Positions 1 to 9,286 of a DNA stretch of 64,000 nt are shown piece by piece. Numbering within the stretch: the stretch's first letter is position 1; every line of letters starts with the position of its first letter. The position numbers and the translations under genes were made by a program. Origin of the DNA: Armatimonadota bacterium (GTDB taxonomy: Bacteria; Armatimonadota; JADLDR01); assembly GCA_020846535.1 (NCBI GenBank), contig JADLDR010000039.1:1-64000 (forward strand), written 5' to 3'. The notes under the pieces are model-generated. The model had not been told where the DNA came from and searched no databases. It saw only the letters and a list, made by a program, of their open reading frames with translations.

Positions 1-205
1 CCTCTCTCCCCTAACCCCTCTCCCCGAAGCGGGGAGAGGGGGACAGAGGGTGCGGTGCTTGAGGGATCATCTCTCCCCCTGCCCGTTTCGGGAAGGGGGC
101 CGGGGGGTTAGGGAACGGTCTCTCAAAGCCCCCAATCCCGCCCCCGCGGGACAGACAGCCTTATCTGGATACACATGGGGGCGAAATCGAGCAAACCCCT
201 CCGAT
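1..205. repeat. Interspersed GC-rich repeat (family B), copy cut by the window edge
   Basis: This gene-free stretch is built of C-runs and G-runs ending in TTATCTGGATACACATGGGG. The same order of motifs (a CCCTCTCCCCGAA/GGGGAGAGGG hairpin, then GCCCGTTTCGGGAAGGGGGC, then GGTTAGGGAACGGTCTC) recurs at 8897-9200 and, inverted, at 23074-23370. It is therefore a dispersed intergenic element and not coding. Position 211-223 just after it also holds one arm of the short AGGACTTTCGC repeat (family A). Confidence 0.75.
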
Positions 206-275
206 AGATAAGGACTTTCGCCTATATAAAGCAGGTATCAATAAGGTCTCCTATCCCGCCTGGGCTGCATTCCAA

Positions 276-1106
276 TCAAAGACGCCCTACCCCTTTCAAA
301 ATATCCCCTGATTCCGCGCTGTAGCCGTTGGTGTATTCGATATAGCGGATCGCCATGCGAGTGTTCACCATGTCATCCACCGTGTCCGCCTGCTCTCCGC
401 CGGTGGTGCAGTCTCTCAGGATGACCGTGCGATAGCCCCGGCCTATCATATCCAGCATGCCGCCGGCGGAGTGGAGGACGCACACATTGGTCAGAAAGCC
501 GGTATAAAGAAGCGTCCAGACGCCCAGGCCCCGGCAGAGGCGGTTCAATTGATGGCCGGTCGCAACCATGTAGTCACAAGGACGGGGCTTGGCGCATTCC
601 GGGATGTCGCGGTAGGCGGGCCGGGAGGTATCGGTGGTGGGCGGGTGGCGCTCCCAGAAGCCTGGGCCGTAGCACTCCTCGGCCCGTTCCCGGCCCCAGT
701 CCGTGCGGATGCAGCCCGGCTCAGCCGGAGGCTCCGGCCCCACCATCTCTTTGACCAGGCGATACTGAGGATAGGTTTCCGCATACGCCCCGCCGGTCAC
801 ATGGATCATCGGCATCCCGGCTTTCCGGGCCGCCTCGGACAAGGGGACGATCTTTTCCTCGATGATCGGGCGGGCGCGGTTCATATATTCCAGGTAGCCG
901 TTGCATTCCGGATGCTCCAGGGCGGGGTTCAGCCCTTCCGGGAAGCCCTCGTTCCAAAGGTGCATCATAATCAGGGCGACCTCGCTCGCGGGGATAGTGA
1001 TTTCTTTGGTATCGTAGCCCCGCATCGCTTTGGCAGGCTTCTCCATTTCCACCCCGAACGGGTGAATCCGGTAAAACCTCACCGGGAAGGTGATCTCTTT
1101 CGCCAT
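276..1106 (-). CDS. Isochorismatase-like cysteine hydrolase
   Basis: This 276-residue protein has the cysteine-hydrolase fold of the isochorismatase/nicotinamidase superfamily. The nucleophile is Cys209 in TGFLTNVCVL, followed by the family's RGYRTVILRDCTTG strand. The conserved lysine is probably Lys173 in AKPRPCDY. The usual catalytic Asp after the first strand (as in VIDMQND) is replaced: the matching stretch reads LIMMHLWNEGF, with His49 where Asp is expected. It may thus be an unusual amidohydrolase or a non-canonical enzyme; the substrate cannot be told. The ATG is preceded by AAAGGAG. It is transcribed divergently from the NodB-like gene, with 137 bp between them. Confidence 0.8.
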   Translation of the reverse strand: MAKEITFPVRFYRIHPFGVEMEKPAKAMRGYDTKEITIPASEVALIMMHLWNEGFPEGLNPALEHPECNGYLEYMNRARPIIEEKIVPLSEAARKAGMPMIHVTGGAYAETYPQYRLVKEMVGPEPPAEPGCIRTDWGRERAEECYGPGFWERHPPTTDTSRPAYRDIPECAKPRPCDYMVATGHQLNRLCRGLGVWTLLYTGFLTNVCVLHSAGGMLDMIGRGYRTVILRDCTTGGEQADTVDDMVNTRMAIRYIEYTNGYSAESGDILKGVGRL

Positions 1107-1243
1107 ATTCGAACTCCTTTGCAGTCAGCGATTTCGACAGACAATTCGCCGCCACTCCCTGCTCTCCCTTTCCGGCAGGAAACGATGTGCCTCCGGCGAA
1201 CTGTTTTTTTAGCTCCTCCTGATTTGCAGAAAGGAACTTTCTC

Positions 1244-2209
1244 ATGCCGAAAACACCCATCTCTCTTATCGTGGACGACAGTTGCCCGCTCATCCATGTC
1301 TATCAATACCACAGGGCGGCCCGCACTCTTGAAGGCCCCACCACGGAAGACGGGCGACTTCTGGCCGCCGCCGTCCCGAACGACTTTCTGGACCGCTTCT
1401 GCGATGTCGCCGAAGCGCACGGGATGGCGGGGAAGTTCTCCATCGTGCCCTCCCCGGGCGGCAGGGGCGATGTCGCCAGAGGCGTTGAAGGCTTCGATGC
1501 GGCCCTGACGAGGCAATGGCTCGATACGGCCCGAAAGCGGCTTTCGGCCCGCTTCGATTTCTGCCCGGAGATGATCACCCATCATCTTGCCCTCGATCTC
1601 GCCACCGGCGGCTACTTTCCGGAAAACGAAAACGACTGGTCCCAGCGCCAGGATAGGGCCACCCTCACGCCTTATATCACCCATGCCCTGCAAATCCTGA
1701 AGGATGCGGGCGTCATCGCTACCGGTGTCACCTCTCCCTGGGTTTTCGGGATTGAGGTGGAGCCGGAGTATGTGGCCGCCATCGCCGCCGCCCGGAAAGC
1801 GGTTTATGAGGATAACTTCTCCTGGTATTTCCTGCACATGCTGCACGACCGGCCCGACGCCCGTCCCTGGGTCGCCTCCCGCGAGGGCGGTTCGGCGGTG
1901 GTTTCCATCCCGTCCACCCTGAACGATTTTTTCTGGCCGACCATCGACTCCCCGCGCACCGACCGCGCCTATATCGAAAGCGCCGCCGATCTCTACCTCA
2001 CCGCGGACGGGCGGAAGGGAAAGATTCGCGAAGTGCTGGACGCAGGCGGATGGCCGGTAATCCTTTCGCACTGGCAGTCTCTTTTCTCCAACGGCCTCGA
2101 AACCGGACTGGCGATTCTGGACGAAGCGGGCCACCGCATCGACCGCGCCCTCGCCGGTGAGGTGGAATGGAAAAGTTGCCTGGAGATGGCCTGCATGGTG
2201 GTGAGCTGA
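1244..2209 (+). CDS. Polysaccharide deacetylase-like (NodB-fold) protein
   Basis: The 321-residue product has no signal peptide. It opens with a strand ending in an Asp pair (Asp11-Asp12, SLIVDDSCP), has His113-His114 in a central strand and a late SHWQSLFSNG motif near residue 274. These are arranged like the metal and acid/base residues of the glycoside hydrolase/deacetylase (beta/alpha)7 barrels. That is an inference from motif spacing; the exact reaction is unknown. AAAGGAA stands 8 bases before the ATG. The next gene begins 1 base after its stop, so genes at 1.2-5.6 kb form one operon with two secreted proteins. Confidence 0.6.
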   Translation: MPKTPISLIVDDSCPLIHVYQYHRAARTLEGPTTEDGRLLAAAVPNDFLDRFCDVAEAHGMAGKFSIVPSPGGRGDVARGVEGFDAALTRQWLDTARKRLSARFDFCPEMITHHLALDLATGGYFPENENDWSQRQDRATLTPYITHALQILKDAGVIATGVTSPWVFGIEVEPEYVAAIAAARKAVYEDNFSWYFLHMLHDRPDARPWVASREGGSAVVSIPSTLNDFFWPTIDSPRTDRAYIESAADLYLTADGRKGKIREVLDAGGWPVILSHWQSLFSNGLETGLAILDEAGHRIDRALAGEVEWKSCLEMACMVVS

Positions 2210-2210
2210 C

Positions 2211-3218
2211 ATGCCCCTGATCTGCCAGATCGCTGCCCTCCTTCTGCTGGGGGCCTTCGCTGGAGCGGCTGCGGCCCCTCCTTCACAGCGAGGCGTATCG
2301 CGCATGCGGGCCTTTTTATCGCCGAAAGTCCTGGTCATCAATTTCGATCCTATCCTCCGCTCAGAGCGGGGCAAGCGGCTTCATGAGGTGTGCGGCTGGA
2401 ACGATCCCCGCGTTCTCGCCGAAGGGTATATCAGCGATATCAGGGAATGCAGCCGGGGTTACGTGCGCTACCGGGTCGCCGAATGGATCGATGCGGACGA
2501 CTTTCCGGCCAAGATGGACGGTTTCCGCTATACCGAAGAGAGCTACCTGAAGTGCTTTCGCGAGGGGAAAGGCTGGCACGAGCCGGACGCCATCGACTAC
2601 AAGGCGATCATCCGGGACTACGACCTCGCCCGCAGGGTGGCCTCCGGCGGCATCGATGAGGTCTGGCTGTGGGGATTTCCCTATGCCGGAATGTGGGAAT
2701 CCACCATGGCCGGAAAGGGAGCCTACTGGTGCAACTCTCCGCCTGTCGAGGGAATCGACTGCCCGCGCATTTTCGTTCTGATGGGCTTCAATTACGAGCG
2801 CGGCGTGGGCGAGATGCTGGAGGACCTGGGACACCGCACCGAATCGATCCTCACCCGCGTTTACGGCAGTTGGGAAGCCAAAGCCACCCATGCCTGGAAC
2901 CGCTTCACTCTGTACGACCAGAACGCCCCCGGTCAGGCCGCATGTGGGAACATCCACTTCGCCCCCAACAGCCAGTCCGATTACGACTGGGGCAACCGCC
3001 GTCCCATATCCAGCGCCTGCGACGACTGGCTCGATTACCCGCGCCTGACCGGATACCGCCGCACCGTCACCTGCGACGACTGGGGCAACGGCGATATCCG
3101 CAGCCATCATAAATGGTGGTTCCACCGCCTGCCCCGCGCCCCGGGCCGCACCGAAGGCAAATTGAACAACTGGTGGAATTACGTCGTGGATTTCAACCGA
3201 TATCAAGAGAGCCGATGA
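2211..3218 (+). CDS. Secreted protein of unknown function
   Basis: The 335-residue product begins with a clear signal peptide (hydrophobic run at residues 4-21 ending in AGAAAAP). The mature part is rich in Trp, Tyr and Asp and carries repeated DDW motifs near residues 270 and 288 (CDDWLDYP, CDDWGNGD). I do not recognise a named family; related hypothetical proteins seem to be found in planctomycete- and Armatimonadota-like genomes. The stop overlaps the next ATG by ATGA, so it is translationally coupled to the VCBS-repeat protein, suggesting that the two act together outside the membrane. Confidence 0.6.
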   Translation: MPLICQIAALLLLGAFAGAAAAPPSQRGVSRMRAFLSPKVLVINFDPILRSERGKRLHEVCGWNDPRVLAEGYISDIRECSRGYVRYRVAEWIDADDFPAKMDGFRYTEESYLKCFREGKGWHEPDAIDYKAIIRDYDLARRVASGGIDEVWLWGFPYAGMWESTMAGKGAYWCNSPPVEGIDCPRIFVLMGFNYERGVGEMLEDLGHRTESILTRVYGSWEAKATHAWNRFTLYDQNAPGQAACGNIHFAPNSQSDYDWGNRRPISSACDDWLDYPRLTGYRRTVTCDDWGNGDIRSHHKWWFHRLPRAPGRTEGKLNNWWNYVVDFNRYQESR

Positions 3219-5572
3219 ATCTCCCGTTTCAGGCTGTATGGACTTTTTTATGCCTTTTCATATTGGCTCCCGCCGGAGCCTGGAGCCGACCCATGCCTTT
3301 GCCCGCGCCGCGCTATCACCTGGCGATCACCCTGGATTCCCCCCGGCGCTTTTCTCGCGTTCCCTACTCCATCGAGGTGGATTTCGACCGGATTTTCGAG
3401 GAGCGGGGCATCGCGGGGTCCTTCGACCGCTTCTCTGTGCGCGTGGAGAAAGTCATGCCGGACGGCAAGACGGCTGCGGCTCCGTTCTATCTGTCCGAAT
3501 CCTTCCTCACGGCCAATGCGGGCGCTATCCACTGGCTCATAGAAGACACGGATGTCCGCCGCTATATCGTTCGATTCGACGCCCGCGAACGCGGCCCTTA
3601 CCCGCCGCCCCGGCGCGTGGGGCTGGTGGGTGACGGCGACTGCCTGCGCTACAATGACGGCAGGCTCCACCCGCTTCATGTCGGGATGCACGCGGCAGCC
3701 ATCCCTGTGGACTGGAACGGGGACGGCAAAACCGATATCATCACCCCGCAGATATATTCGCACGCCCTGGGAAGCCCCTGGTTCTGCATCCGATGCTTCC
3801 TCAACGAAGGCGACAACGAACGGCCCGTCTACGGGGAAGGCATCCCCCTGCGCGTTCGGAAGGACGGCGCATGGCATCCCCTGGAGGCGGGCTACTGCAT
3901 CGATATCGCGGACTGGGACGGAGACGGCCTGCCCGACCTCCTGGCATTCCCCTACTGGGGCAAGGAGGTTTCAGTCTACCGAAATACCGGCCAGCGGGAC
4001 GCCTGCGGCCTGCCCGTTCTGGAGCTTCACGCTCTCCTACCGACCGGCAGCGAGGGGCAGTATACCTGCCTGCGGGCCGTAGACTGGCGCGGGGACGGGA
4101 AGCTGAGCCTGCTGGTCGGCTACATCGTCAGCGGGGAAACGCAAAAAGGTGACCCGCTCTGGTTCGAGGCGAGCCAGGAAGAAATCGAGCGGGCGCAGTG
4201 GCCGCGGTGGTATTACAAAAGCTTCATCGACCTCTATGAGAACACTGCCGGGCCGGGCGAGGCTCCCCGTTTCCTACCGTCCCGGACATTGAAGACCCAC
4301 GACGGCCTGCCGATCAGCTTCCATGCGGTTTCCTCCTTCGAGATGGCCGACTGGGACGGCGGCGGGCTGCCGGGCCTCCTGGCGCAGACCGACAGCGGTC
4401 CCGGTCGGCCCGGCACAGGCAAGGTCGGTATCGCCCTCTACCGGAACATCGGGACCCGCAAGGAGCCGGTCTTCGAATATCAGGGGCGCGTCGGGCCGTT
4501 CGAGGACAGGAGTTCCCTGGGGCTGAGGAAGGCGGACACGCCCGCTTTTCGGGGCTTTCTGGCCCACCCGGGAAGCATGGGCGGGAAAATCCGATATTTT
4601 CAAGCGGCGGGACGGGACGCGGGAGGCCGCCCGCGCTTCCGGGATAGAGGCTTCCTCTTACAGCGCAATGCCTACCTATCCCCTCGCTCCGGCTATGCCC
4701 AGGGCTATCTGAGCGAGCGGAGGGAAGACAGCGGCCTCCGTCTGGTCACAGGCTGCGAAACCGGCTTCATCGAAAGGACGGAAAGCAGAGGCAGCCGGAT
4801 AGAGCCGACCTTCCACGCATTCCAGACGCTCCGGCAGGGCGGCAGGGAGATCGAGCTTTTGAACGGTCCCTTCGCCGACCCCGGCTCCTTCATGGAGGCC
4901 CCTCTGGGCCAGACCGCCCCGATGGTGATCGATTGGGACTGCGACGGAACGGAAGACCTGCTGGCGGTCATCGGGCCGAGGCTTCTCTTTTACCGGAACC
5001 GGGGCACATCGGCCCGTCCTATCCTGGCCCCTCCGGTCGAAATCCGCGCTGACGGGGACGAGCCTGTGATGAAACACCGTAACAAGCCCGCCGTGGCCGA
5101 CTGGGACGGGGACGGCCTGCCGGACATCATCGGCCACGACCCGCAGGAAAAGAGCCTTCTCTTCTTCCGCTGCTACCGGGACGCCCGGACCGGCGAACTC
5201 CGGCCGGCCGCCGGTCAGCCCCTCGCCTATGAGGATGGCTCCCCTGTCATCCCCTCCCGGTGGCATTCCTACACCAAATACTTCAATGCCGCCGACTGGA
5301 ACGGAGACGGACTCCCTGACCTGTGGGTGGGAACCTCGGATCACATCCTCTACCTCGAAAATACGGCCCGCGGCTTTCGGCCCCCGGTGCGCCTGGCGAC
5401 AGACGGCCAGCCGGTCAGCATCGGGCATCACGTCTCCACCCCTTTTCCCTTCGACTGGGATAGGACCGGCAAACTCGACCTTCTGGTCTCCGGAGAGTCG
5501 GGTCTGTTCCATCTCTTTCGGAGGAGCTGTCTGGAAGGGCTGCACCGGGAAATCCGGCATACGGTCAGGTGA
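3215..5572 (+). CDS. Secreted VCBS/FG-GAP repeat protein
   Basis: The ATG at 3215 overlaps the previous stop and gives a 785-residue protein with a signal peptide (hydrophobic residues 8-20, cut near AGAWS). At least eight copies of a DWDGDGLPDLL-type calcium-loop motif are visible (for example DWNGDGKTDII, DWDGDGLPDLL, DWRGDGKLSLL, DWDCDGTEDLL, DWNGDGLPDLW). These are the FG-GAP/VCBS repeats that build beta-propellers in extracellular adhesion and carbohydrate-associated proteins. A longer reading extends upstream to 3113, but it lies inside the preceding gene and lacks the signal peptide at its start. Confidence 0.85.
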   Translation: MNLPFQAVWTFLCLFILAPAGAWSRPMPLPAPRYHLAITLDSPRRFSRVPYSIEVDFDRIFEERGIAGSFDRFSVRVEKVMPDGKTAAAPFYLSESFLTANAGAIHWLIEDTDVRRYIVRFDARERGPYPPPRRVGLVGDGDCLRYNDGRLHPLHVGMHAAAIPVDWNGDGKTDIITPQIYSHALGSPWFCIRCFLNEGDNERPVYGEGIPLRVRKDGAWHPLEAGYCIDIADWDGDGLPDLLAFPYWGKEVSVYRNTGQRDACGLPVLELHALLPTGSEGQYTCLRAVDWRGDGKLSLLVGYIVSGETQKGDPLWFEASQEEIERAQWPRWYYKSFIDLYENTAGPGEAPRFLPSRTLKTHDGLPISFHAVSSFEMADWDGGGLPGLLAQTDSGPGRPGTGKVGIALYRNIGTRKEPVFEYQGRVGPFEDRSSLGLRKADTPAFRGFLAHPGSMGGKIRYFQAAGRDAGGRPRFRDRGFLLQRNAYLSPRSGYAQGYLSERREDSGLRLVTGCETGFIERTESRGSRIEPTFHAFQTLRQGGREIELLNGPFADPGSFMEAPLGQTAPMVIDWDCDGTEDLLAVIGPRLLFYRNRGTSARPILAPPVEIRADGDEPVMKHRNKPAVADWDGDGLPDIIGHDPQEKSLLFFRCYRDARTGELRPAAGQPLAYEDGSPVIPSRWHSYTKYFNAADWNGDGLPDLWVGTSDHILYLENTARGFRPPVRLATDGQPVSIGHHVSTPFPFDWDRTGKLDLLVSGESGLFHLFRRSCLEGLHREIRHTVR

Positions 5573-5637
5573 AGCGATGAAGCGTCACTGCCGGTCGGAG
5601 GCCTTATCGGTAGCAAAATGTTACTGGAGGCAGCGCC

Positions 5638-7408
5638 ATGGCCCTGCCGATGAGACGGAGTCTATGCTACTGGTGTACGGGGTTGGGCTTGCTGGCCGTA
5701 TCCGCAAGAGCGGATTCTTACAAACTCCCCCATGAAGTTTTATCCGCCGTCGTTTCCTGGCGTGAGGCATAATTCCCTCCGGGCCGCGAAGCGATATCTG
5801 CCGAAGCCATCCATACAGCGCAGGAGAACACGCGCTGTATGGATGGCTTCTCATGCTCAATGCCATGCCGAACGAAAAACGATGGCAGAAGGGCTTGGGA
5901 GAATTCAAAAAGGCTATCGAACTGGCCCCTCGAAACACCGCGCGCAGGGTGGTCTATGCCCGCCGACTGCTTTATCTGCCGGAGCATTCTGCGGAGGCTG
6001 AGGCGCACCTGAAGGCAGCGACGCAGATATCTCCCGGACGGCTTGATTATCTGGAAGACTGGAAGGGTTGTTTCGCTTTTATATCGGGCCGCGCCACCTT
6101 CAGGAAGCCAAGGCTCTTTTAAAGCAGACCGTCGAAAACACGGCCCGAACCCGAAGTTCCTGGCCCCTTTATTCGTCCATCTCTCTGTAGCCCAACAGAA
6201 TGCGCCTGAGGCCCTGGCTAGAGCCCGGGCCTCAGGCGCAAGCGGGGAGACAGGGAGCCAATGCTCTTTGCCCTTGGCTGGCCTCTCGCAAGTCGCCCCG
6301 GTCACTCACCTGTCGGGAATACCGTCACATATTGGACGATCCGGCTATGTCCGGCCCCCCATACGCTGCGGCAGCTCGTACCTACCTTACTTTGACACAC
6401 GAAACCTACGGTGGGCCTACCCTGATTCGGGCCTGGCGGTCGCTTCTTCAAAGCCGGCCCTACCCTCTCACGTTCGATATCGGATGTCTGGCGAACGAAG
6501 AGGTCCGCAGCCTTTTCAATGACCTTTACCGGATGGGGAAAAAGCTGCCCCGCTCGCTATCCCTGCCAATGGAAAGCGCGATGTGGCTGATTCACGCCTA
6601 CCGGAACCTGCAAGCAGAAGATCGGGCAATCCGGTTTCTCAGGGCGCTGCCCGGCAAAACGGAGGGCGCTTCCGCCATCCGGGATATAGCCCAGGCATGG
6701 CGCGATCCTAAACAAGAGGATGAAGCGAACCGGCTTCTCAAAACCTACCTCAAGCGATTCCCTGAGGCGAGCGATATCCGATACAGCCTCTTCTATAATT
6801 TCTATCAGAAAGGGCGCTACCGGGAAGCCCTGGAGGGCTACGGTCATCCCTTGTGCGAAACAACTGCCCCGCCTTCTCGTATGTTTTATCCCACAGTTCC
6901 GGGGGATGTGATCGCTTGTTATCGGCAAACCGGGAAAATGACGGCGCTCGAACGCCTGATTGCCAAGAGCCTTCTGAAAAATTCGGCCAAAACGCCGATC
7001 AGATGGCTTATATCGATGCTCTCATTGCTGCGAATAGGCATGAGGCCGCCCGGGAAATCTGCCGCGCTCTTGCCGCCCGTCGCGACCTTTCCCGCCCGGA
7101 CAGGATTCAACTGGCTTTGCGGCTGGAGCAGGCCGGGATGATTCCCCTGGCGATTTCGGAATCTCAAAAGGCCAGCCGATTCCCGGTCACAACAGCCGAG
7201 ATTCGGCAGAGGCAAATGGGCCGTGCGCTTTTTTGCCGGTGGAATACGATGAATATCTGTGCCAGGCAGACCTTTATCGATCCATCTACCGCCTTCAAAA
7301 GAAAGCAGGCCGCCTGGATGATGCCCGGGAAACGCTTCGCAGAGCCGAACAGTATCAAGGAGCCTTGGGGTTGGAGGACTATTCCCTGCCCAGCGTAACC
7401 TCCAACTG
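5638..7408 (+). pseudogene. Decayed secreted TPR-repeat protein gene
   Basis: An ATG with a GGAGG site at 5638 starts a signal peptide (CTGLGLLAVSARADS) that runs into a stop near 5770. Coding fragments then continue in changing frames: QENTRCMDGF near 5830, EFKKAIELAPRN near 5900, HLQEAKALLKQTVENTARTR near 6110, LNLQ-type helices such as EEVRSLFNDLYRMGKK near 6500, EANRLLKTYLKRFPEASD near 6730, AREICRALAARRDL near 7050 and GRLDDARETLRRAEQY near 7310, ending at a TGA at 7408. The helix pattern is that of tetratricopeptide repeats. At least four or five frame changes are needed, so this is a true pseudogene rather than a single reading error. Confidence 0.8.
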
Positions 7409-7525
7409 AGAATCGCCCTCCAAACATATCAAGGGATTAGCTCCTTCAACGTCGAAAAAAGGGATTCAGGATGAGTGCAGCGAATGAGTTATTGAAAAGA
7501 GAATGCCTTGCATGGAGAGACGAAG

Positions 7526-7845
7526 ATGAGTGAAATCGTTGCAGAACCGCTGAGAAGAGAAGCGTTAGAGCCTGCTTCTCAGGACATTACATCTGATAAC
7601 ATGATGGAATATGAAGTGATCGTACGCATTCCCCCTAAACGTAAACCGATCAAACTGGCGATCACTCAAACAAGGAAAGCTATCCCAAAGATTTCGGTAT
7701 TTCCTATAATTTTCTTAAGAGCGTAACTTCCCAACAGGACCAACGCCTGCGCTTGCTGCCTCCCTACCGGAAGCACTTATCTCAGGCGTTTGAGAGATTC
7801 TTTATGAGGGTAGAATTGCCGGTAGATATTGTATCGTTCCGGTAA
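7526..7845 (+). pseudogene. Possible broken small gene, family unknown
   Basis: A 66-codon frame from ATG 7526 contains YEVIVRIPPKRKPIKLAI and stops at 7726. A second frame through the same end reads YPKDFGISYNFLKS, then PPYRKHLSQAFERFFMRV, and ends at TAA 7845 with good amino-acid composition. The two halves look like one protein with a frameshift near 7660-7680, but no family was recognised. A 20-codon ORF (7471-7533) overlaps the start. With the decayed TPR gene upstream, this is most likely gene debris. Confidence 0.3.
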
Positions 7846-7869
7846 AATATTATGAATACGGAGGCCGCT

Positions 7870-8742
7870 ATGAATCATCCGACAGACGTATTGCCCCCTC
7901 TGCCTGAAAATATCCACCCCTACCCTGTGGTGGCGGATATCGATTTTGCCGAAGGGCCGATCTTCGACCGGGAGGGGAATCTCTATTTCGTCAATTACGT
8001 GCGGAACGGGACTATCGGGCGAAAAACCCCGGACGGCACGGTATCGGTGTGGTGTGAAACGGGCGGCCAGGCGAACGGCCTGAAAGTGGACGGAGAAGGA
8101 TATGTCATCGCCGCCGACTACGGGGGCAAGCGGATTCTCCGCATCCACCCGGACGGCAAGCGAATCGAGGTTCTGACCGACAGCTTCGAGGGCAAGCCGT
8201 ATCTCGGCCCCAACGATGTCTGCCTCGACCTTGCAGGCAACATCTACTTCAGCGATCCCACCGGCTCCGGCAAAGAAAATCTGATTGGAAGCGTCTACCG
8301 GATCGCCACGGACGGCCATGTCACCCGCCTGGACACCGGCCTGGCCTTCCCGAACGGCCTGGCCGTCTCGCCGGATCAGACGAAATTCTTCGTGGCCGAA
8401 AGCAGCACCAACCGCCTGCTCGCCTACGACCTCTCCCCGGACGGTCGCCTCTCCGACAAAAGATGCGCCATCCAGTTCGATACCGATACGCTGGACGGCA
8501 TCATGTTCGATGAATACGGAAGGCTCTGGATCGCCCGATGGACGAACCAGACGGTGGATATCGTCAGCCAGGAGGGGGATCTCCTTGCCAGCCTCCCTGC
8601 CGGAGGGGACCAGGCGACCAACCTCTGCTTCTGGGAAACCAGCCTCTACCTCACCGTCGCAGGCCGCCACAGCATCCACCGCCTGGATGTGGGCGTCCGA
8701 GGGGCTGAGATTATCCCTGGGGGTAGGGTATATAGGGTGTAG
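7870..8742 (+). CDS. SMP-30/gluconolactonase family protein
   Basis: The 290-residue product is a six-bladed propeller of the SMP-30/gluconolaconase/LRE type, which hydrolyses sugar lactones with a divalent metal. Family landmarks are visible: FAEGPIFD with the metal-binding Glu29, the LGPNDVCLD blade with its Asn, FSDPTGSG, and FPNGLAVSPD. The start at 7870 has GGAGGCCGCT just upstream; an ATG at 7852 in the same frame lacks a good site. It ends with a normal TAG. It lies alone between pseudogene debris and a repeat-filled gap, and could serve the nearby sugar-catabolism operon. Confidence 0.85.
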   Translation: MNHPTDVLPPLPENIHPYPVVADIDFAEGPIFDREGNLYFVNYVRNGTIGRKTPDGTVSVWCETGGQANGLKVDGEGYVIAADYGGKRILRIHPDGKRIEVLTDSFEGKPYLGPNDVCLDLAGNIYFSDPTGSGKENLIGSVYRIATDGHVTRLDTGLAFPNGLAVSPDQTKFFVAESSTNRLLAYDLSPDGRLSDKRCAIQFDTDTLDGIMFDEYGRLWIARWTNQTVDIVSQEGDLLASLPAGGDQATNLCFWETSLYLTVAGRHSIHRLDVGVRGAEIIPGGRVYRV

Positions 8743-9286
8743 GAAAAGCGGTGCGGGGGGAGCATTATACAGGGCGCTTTACGACGGCTGATGCCCACAT
8801 CGAAGGCAGTCATCTCTATCCATCAATCTTGCCTTGCAGGAGGACCAATGGGTTTTAGAGCAATGATACCGATGGCTCACGAAGCCTCCGCATTGTAGGG
8901 GCGAGTACGAGGTTCGCCCCATCGCTATCAAGATAAGGTAAAACATCCTCCGCTCCTGGGGGAGGGGTGACCGCTCTCCCCTGGCCCCTCTCCCCGAAAC
9001 CCAAGGGATGCGCCGGAGCGCCTCCGGGGAGAGGGGGAGAGAGGGTGCGGGACTTGACCCCCCCATCTCCGCCCCCTGCCCGTTTCGGGAAGGGGGCGGG
9101 GGGGTTAGGGAACGGTCTCCCCAAGGCCCGCACCCCGCCCCGGCGGGCCAGTCACCCTGATCGGGATACCTATGGGGCGAGTACGAGGTTCGCCCCTACA
9201 ATCTTGCACCTACCCCTTTGCCCCAACGCCCTGCAAGTGTCGGGCGCTGCGCCTTCGGATGGCAGGGCCTTTGCCTACAGCCAGAT
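8743..9286. repeat. Gene-free stretch holding family B repeat (8897-9200)
   Basis: No convincing gene is seen. Positions 8897-9200 form a composite element bounded by GGGGCGAGTACGAGGTTCGCCCC at both ends, with inner runs CCCTCTCCCCGAAACCC/GGGGAGAGGGGG and CGTTTCGGGAAGGGGGCGG. An almost identical copy, inverted, sits at 23074-23370, and a partial copy lies at 1-205. A remnant of another repeat (GACGGCTGATGCCCACATCG) precedes it. Length, GC and structure suggest a non-autonomous palindromic element. The C/G runs are also typical of terminators, and the element lies between convergent genes. Confidence 0.75.

Noticed and set aside
471-1508. 345-codon frame on the plus strand opposite the cysteine hydrolase
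   Set aside because: It lies antisense to a gene with clear motifs, crosses the divergent promoter and has a composition typical of a GC-rich shadow frame.
1079-2374. 431-codon minus-strand frame opposite the NodB-like gene
   Set aside because: Shadow of 1244-2209; no motifs, no ribosome site, and the plus-strand gene is supported by operon structure.
5577-5735. 53-codon ORF just after the VCBS gene
   Set aside because: No motifs; an overlapping frame from 5638 with a GGAGG site encodes a signal peptide and better explains the region.
8897-9200. Possible CRISPR-like or ncRNA structure in the repeat block
   Set aside because: No regular repeat-spacer pattern; the block is a composite repeat present in two or more copies.
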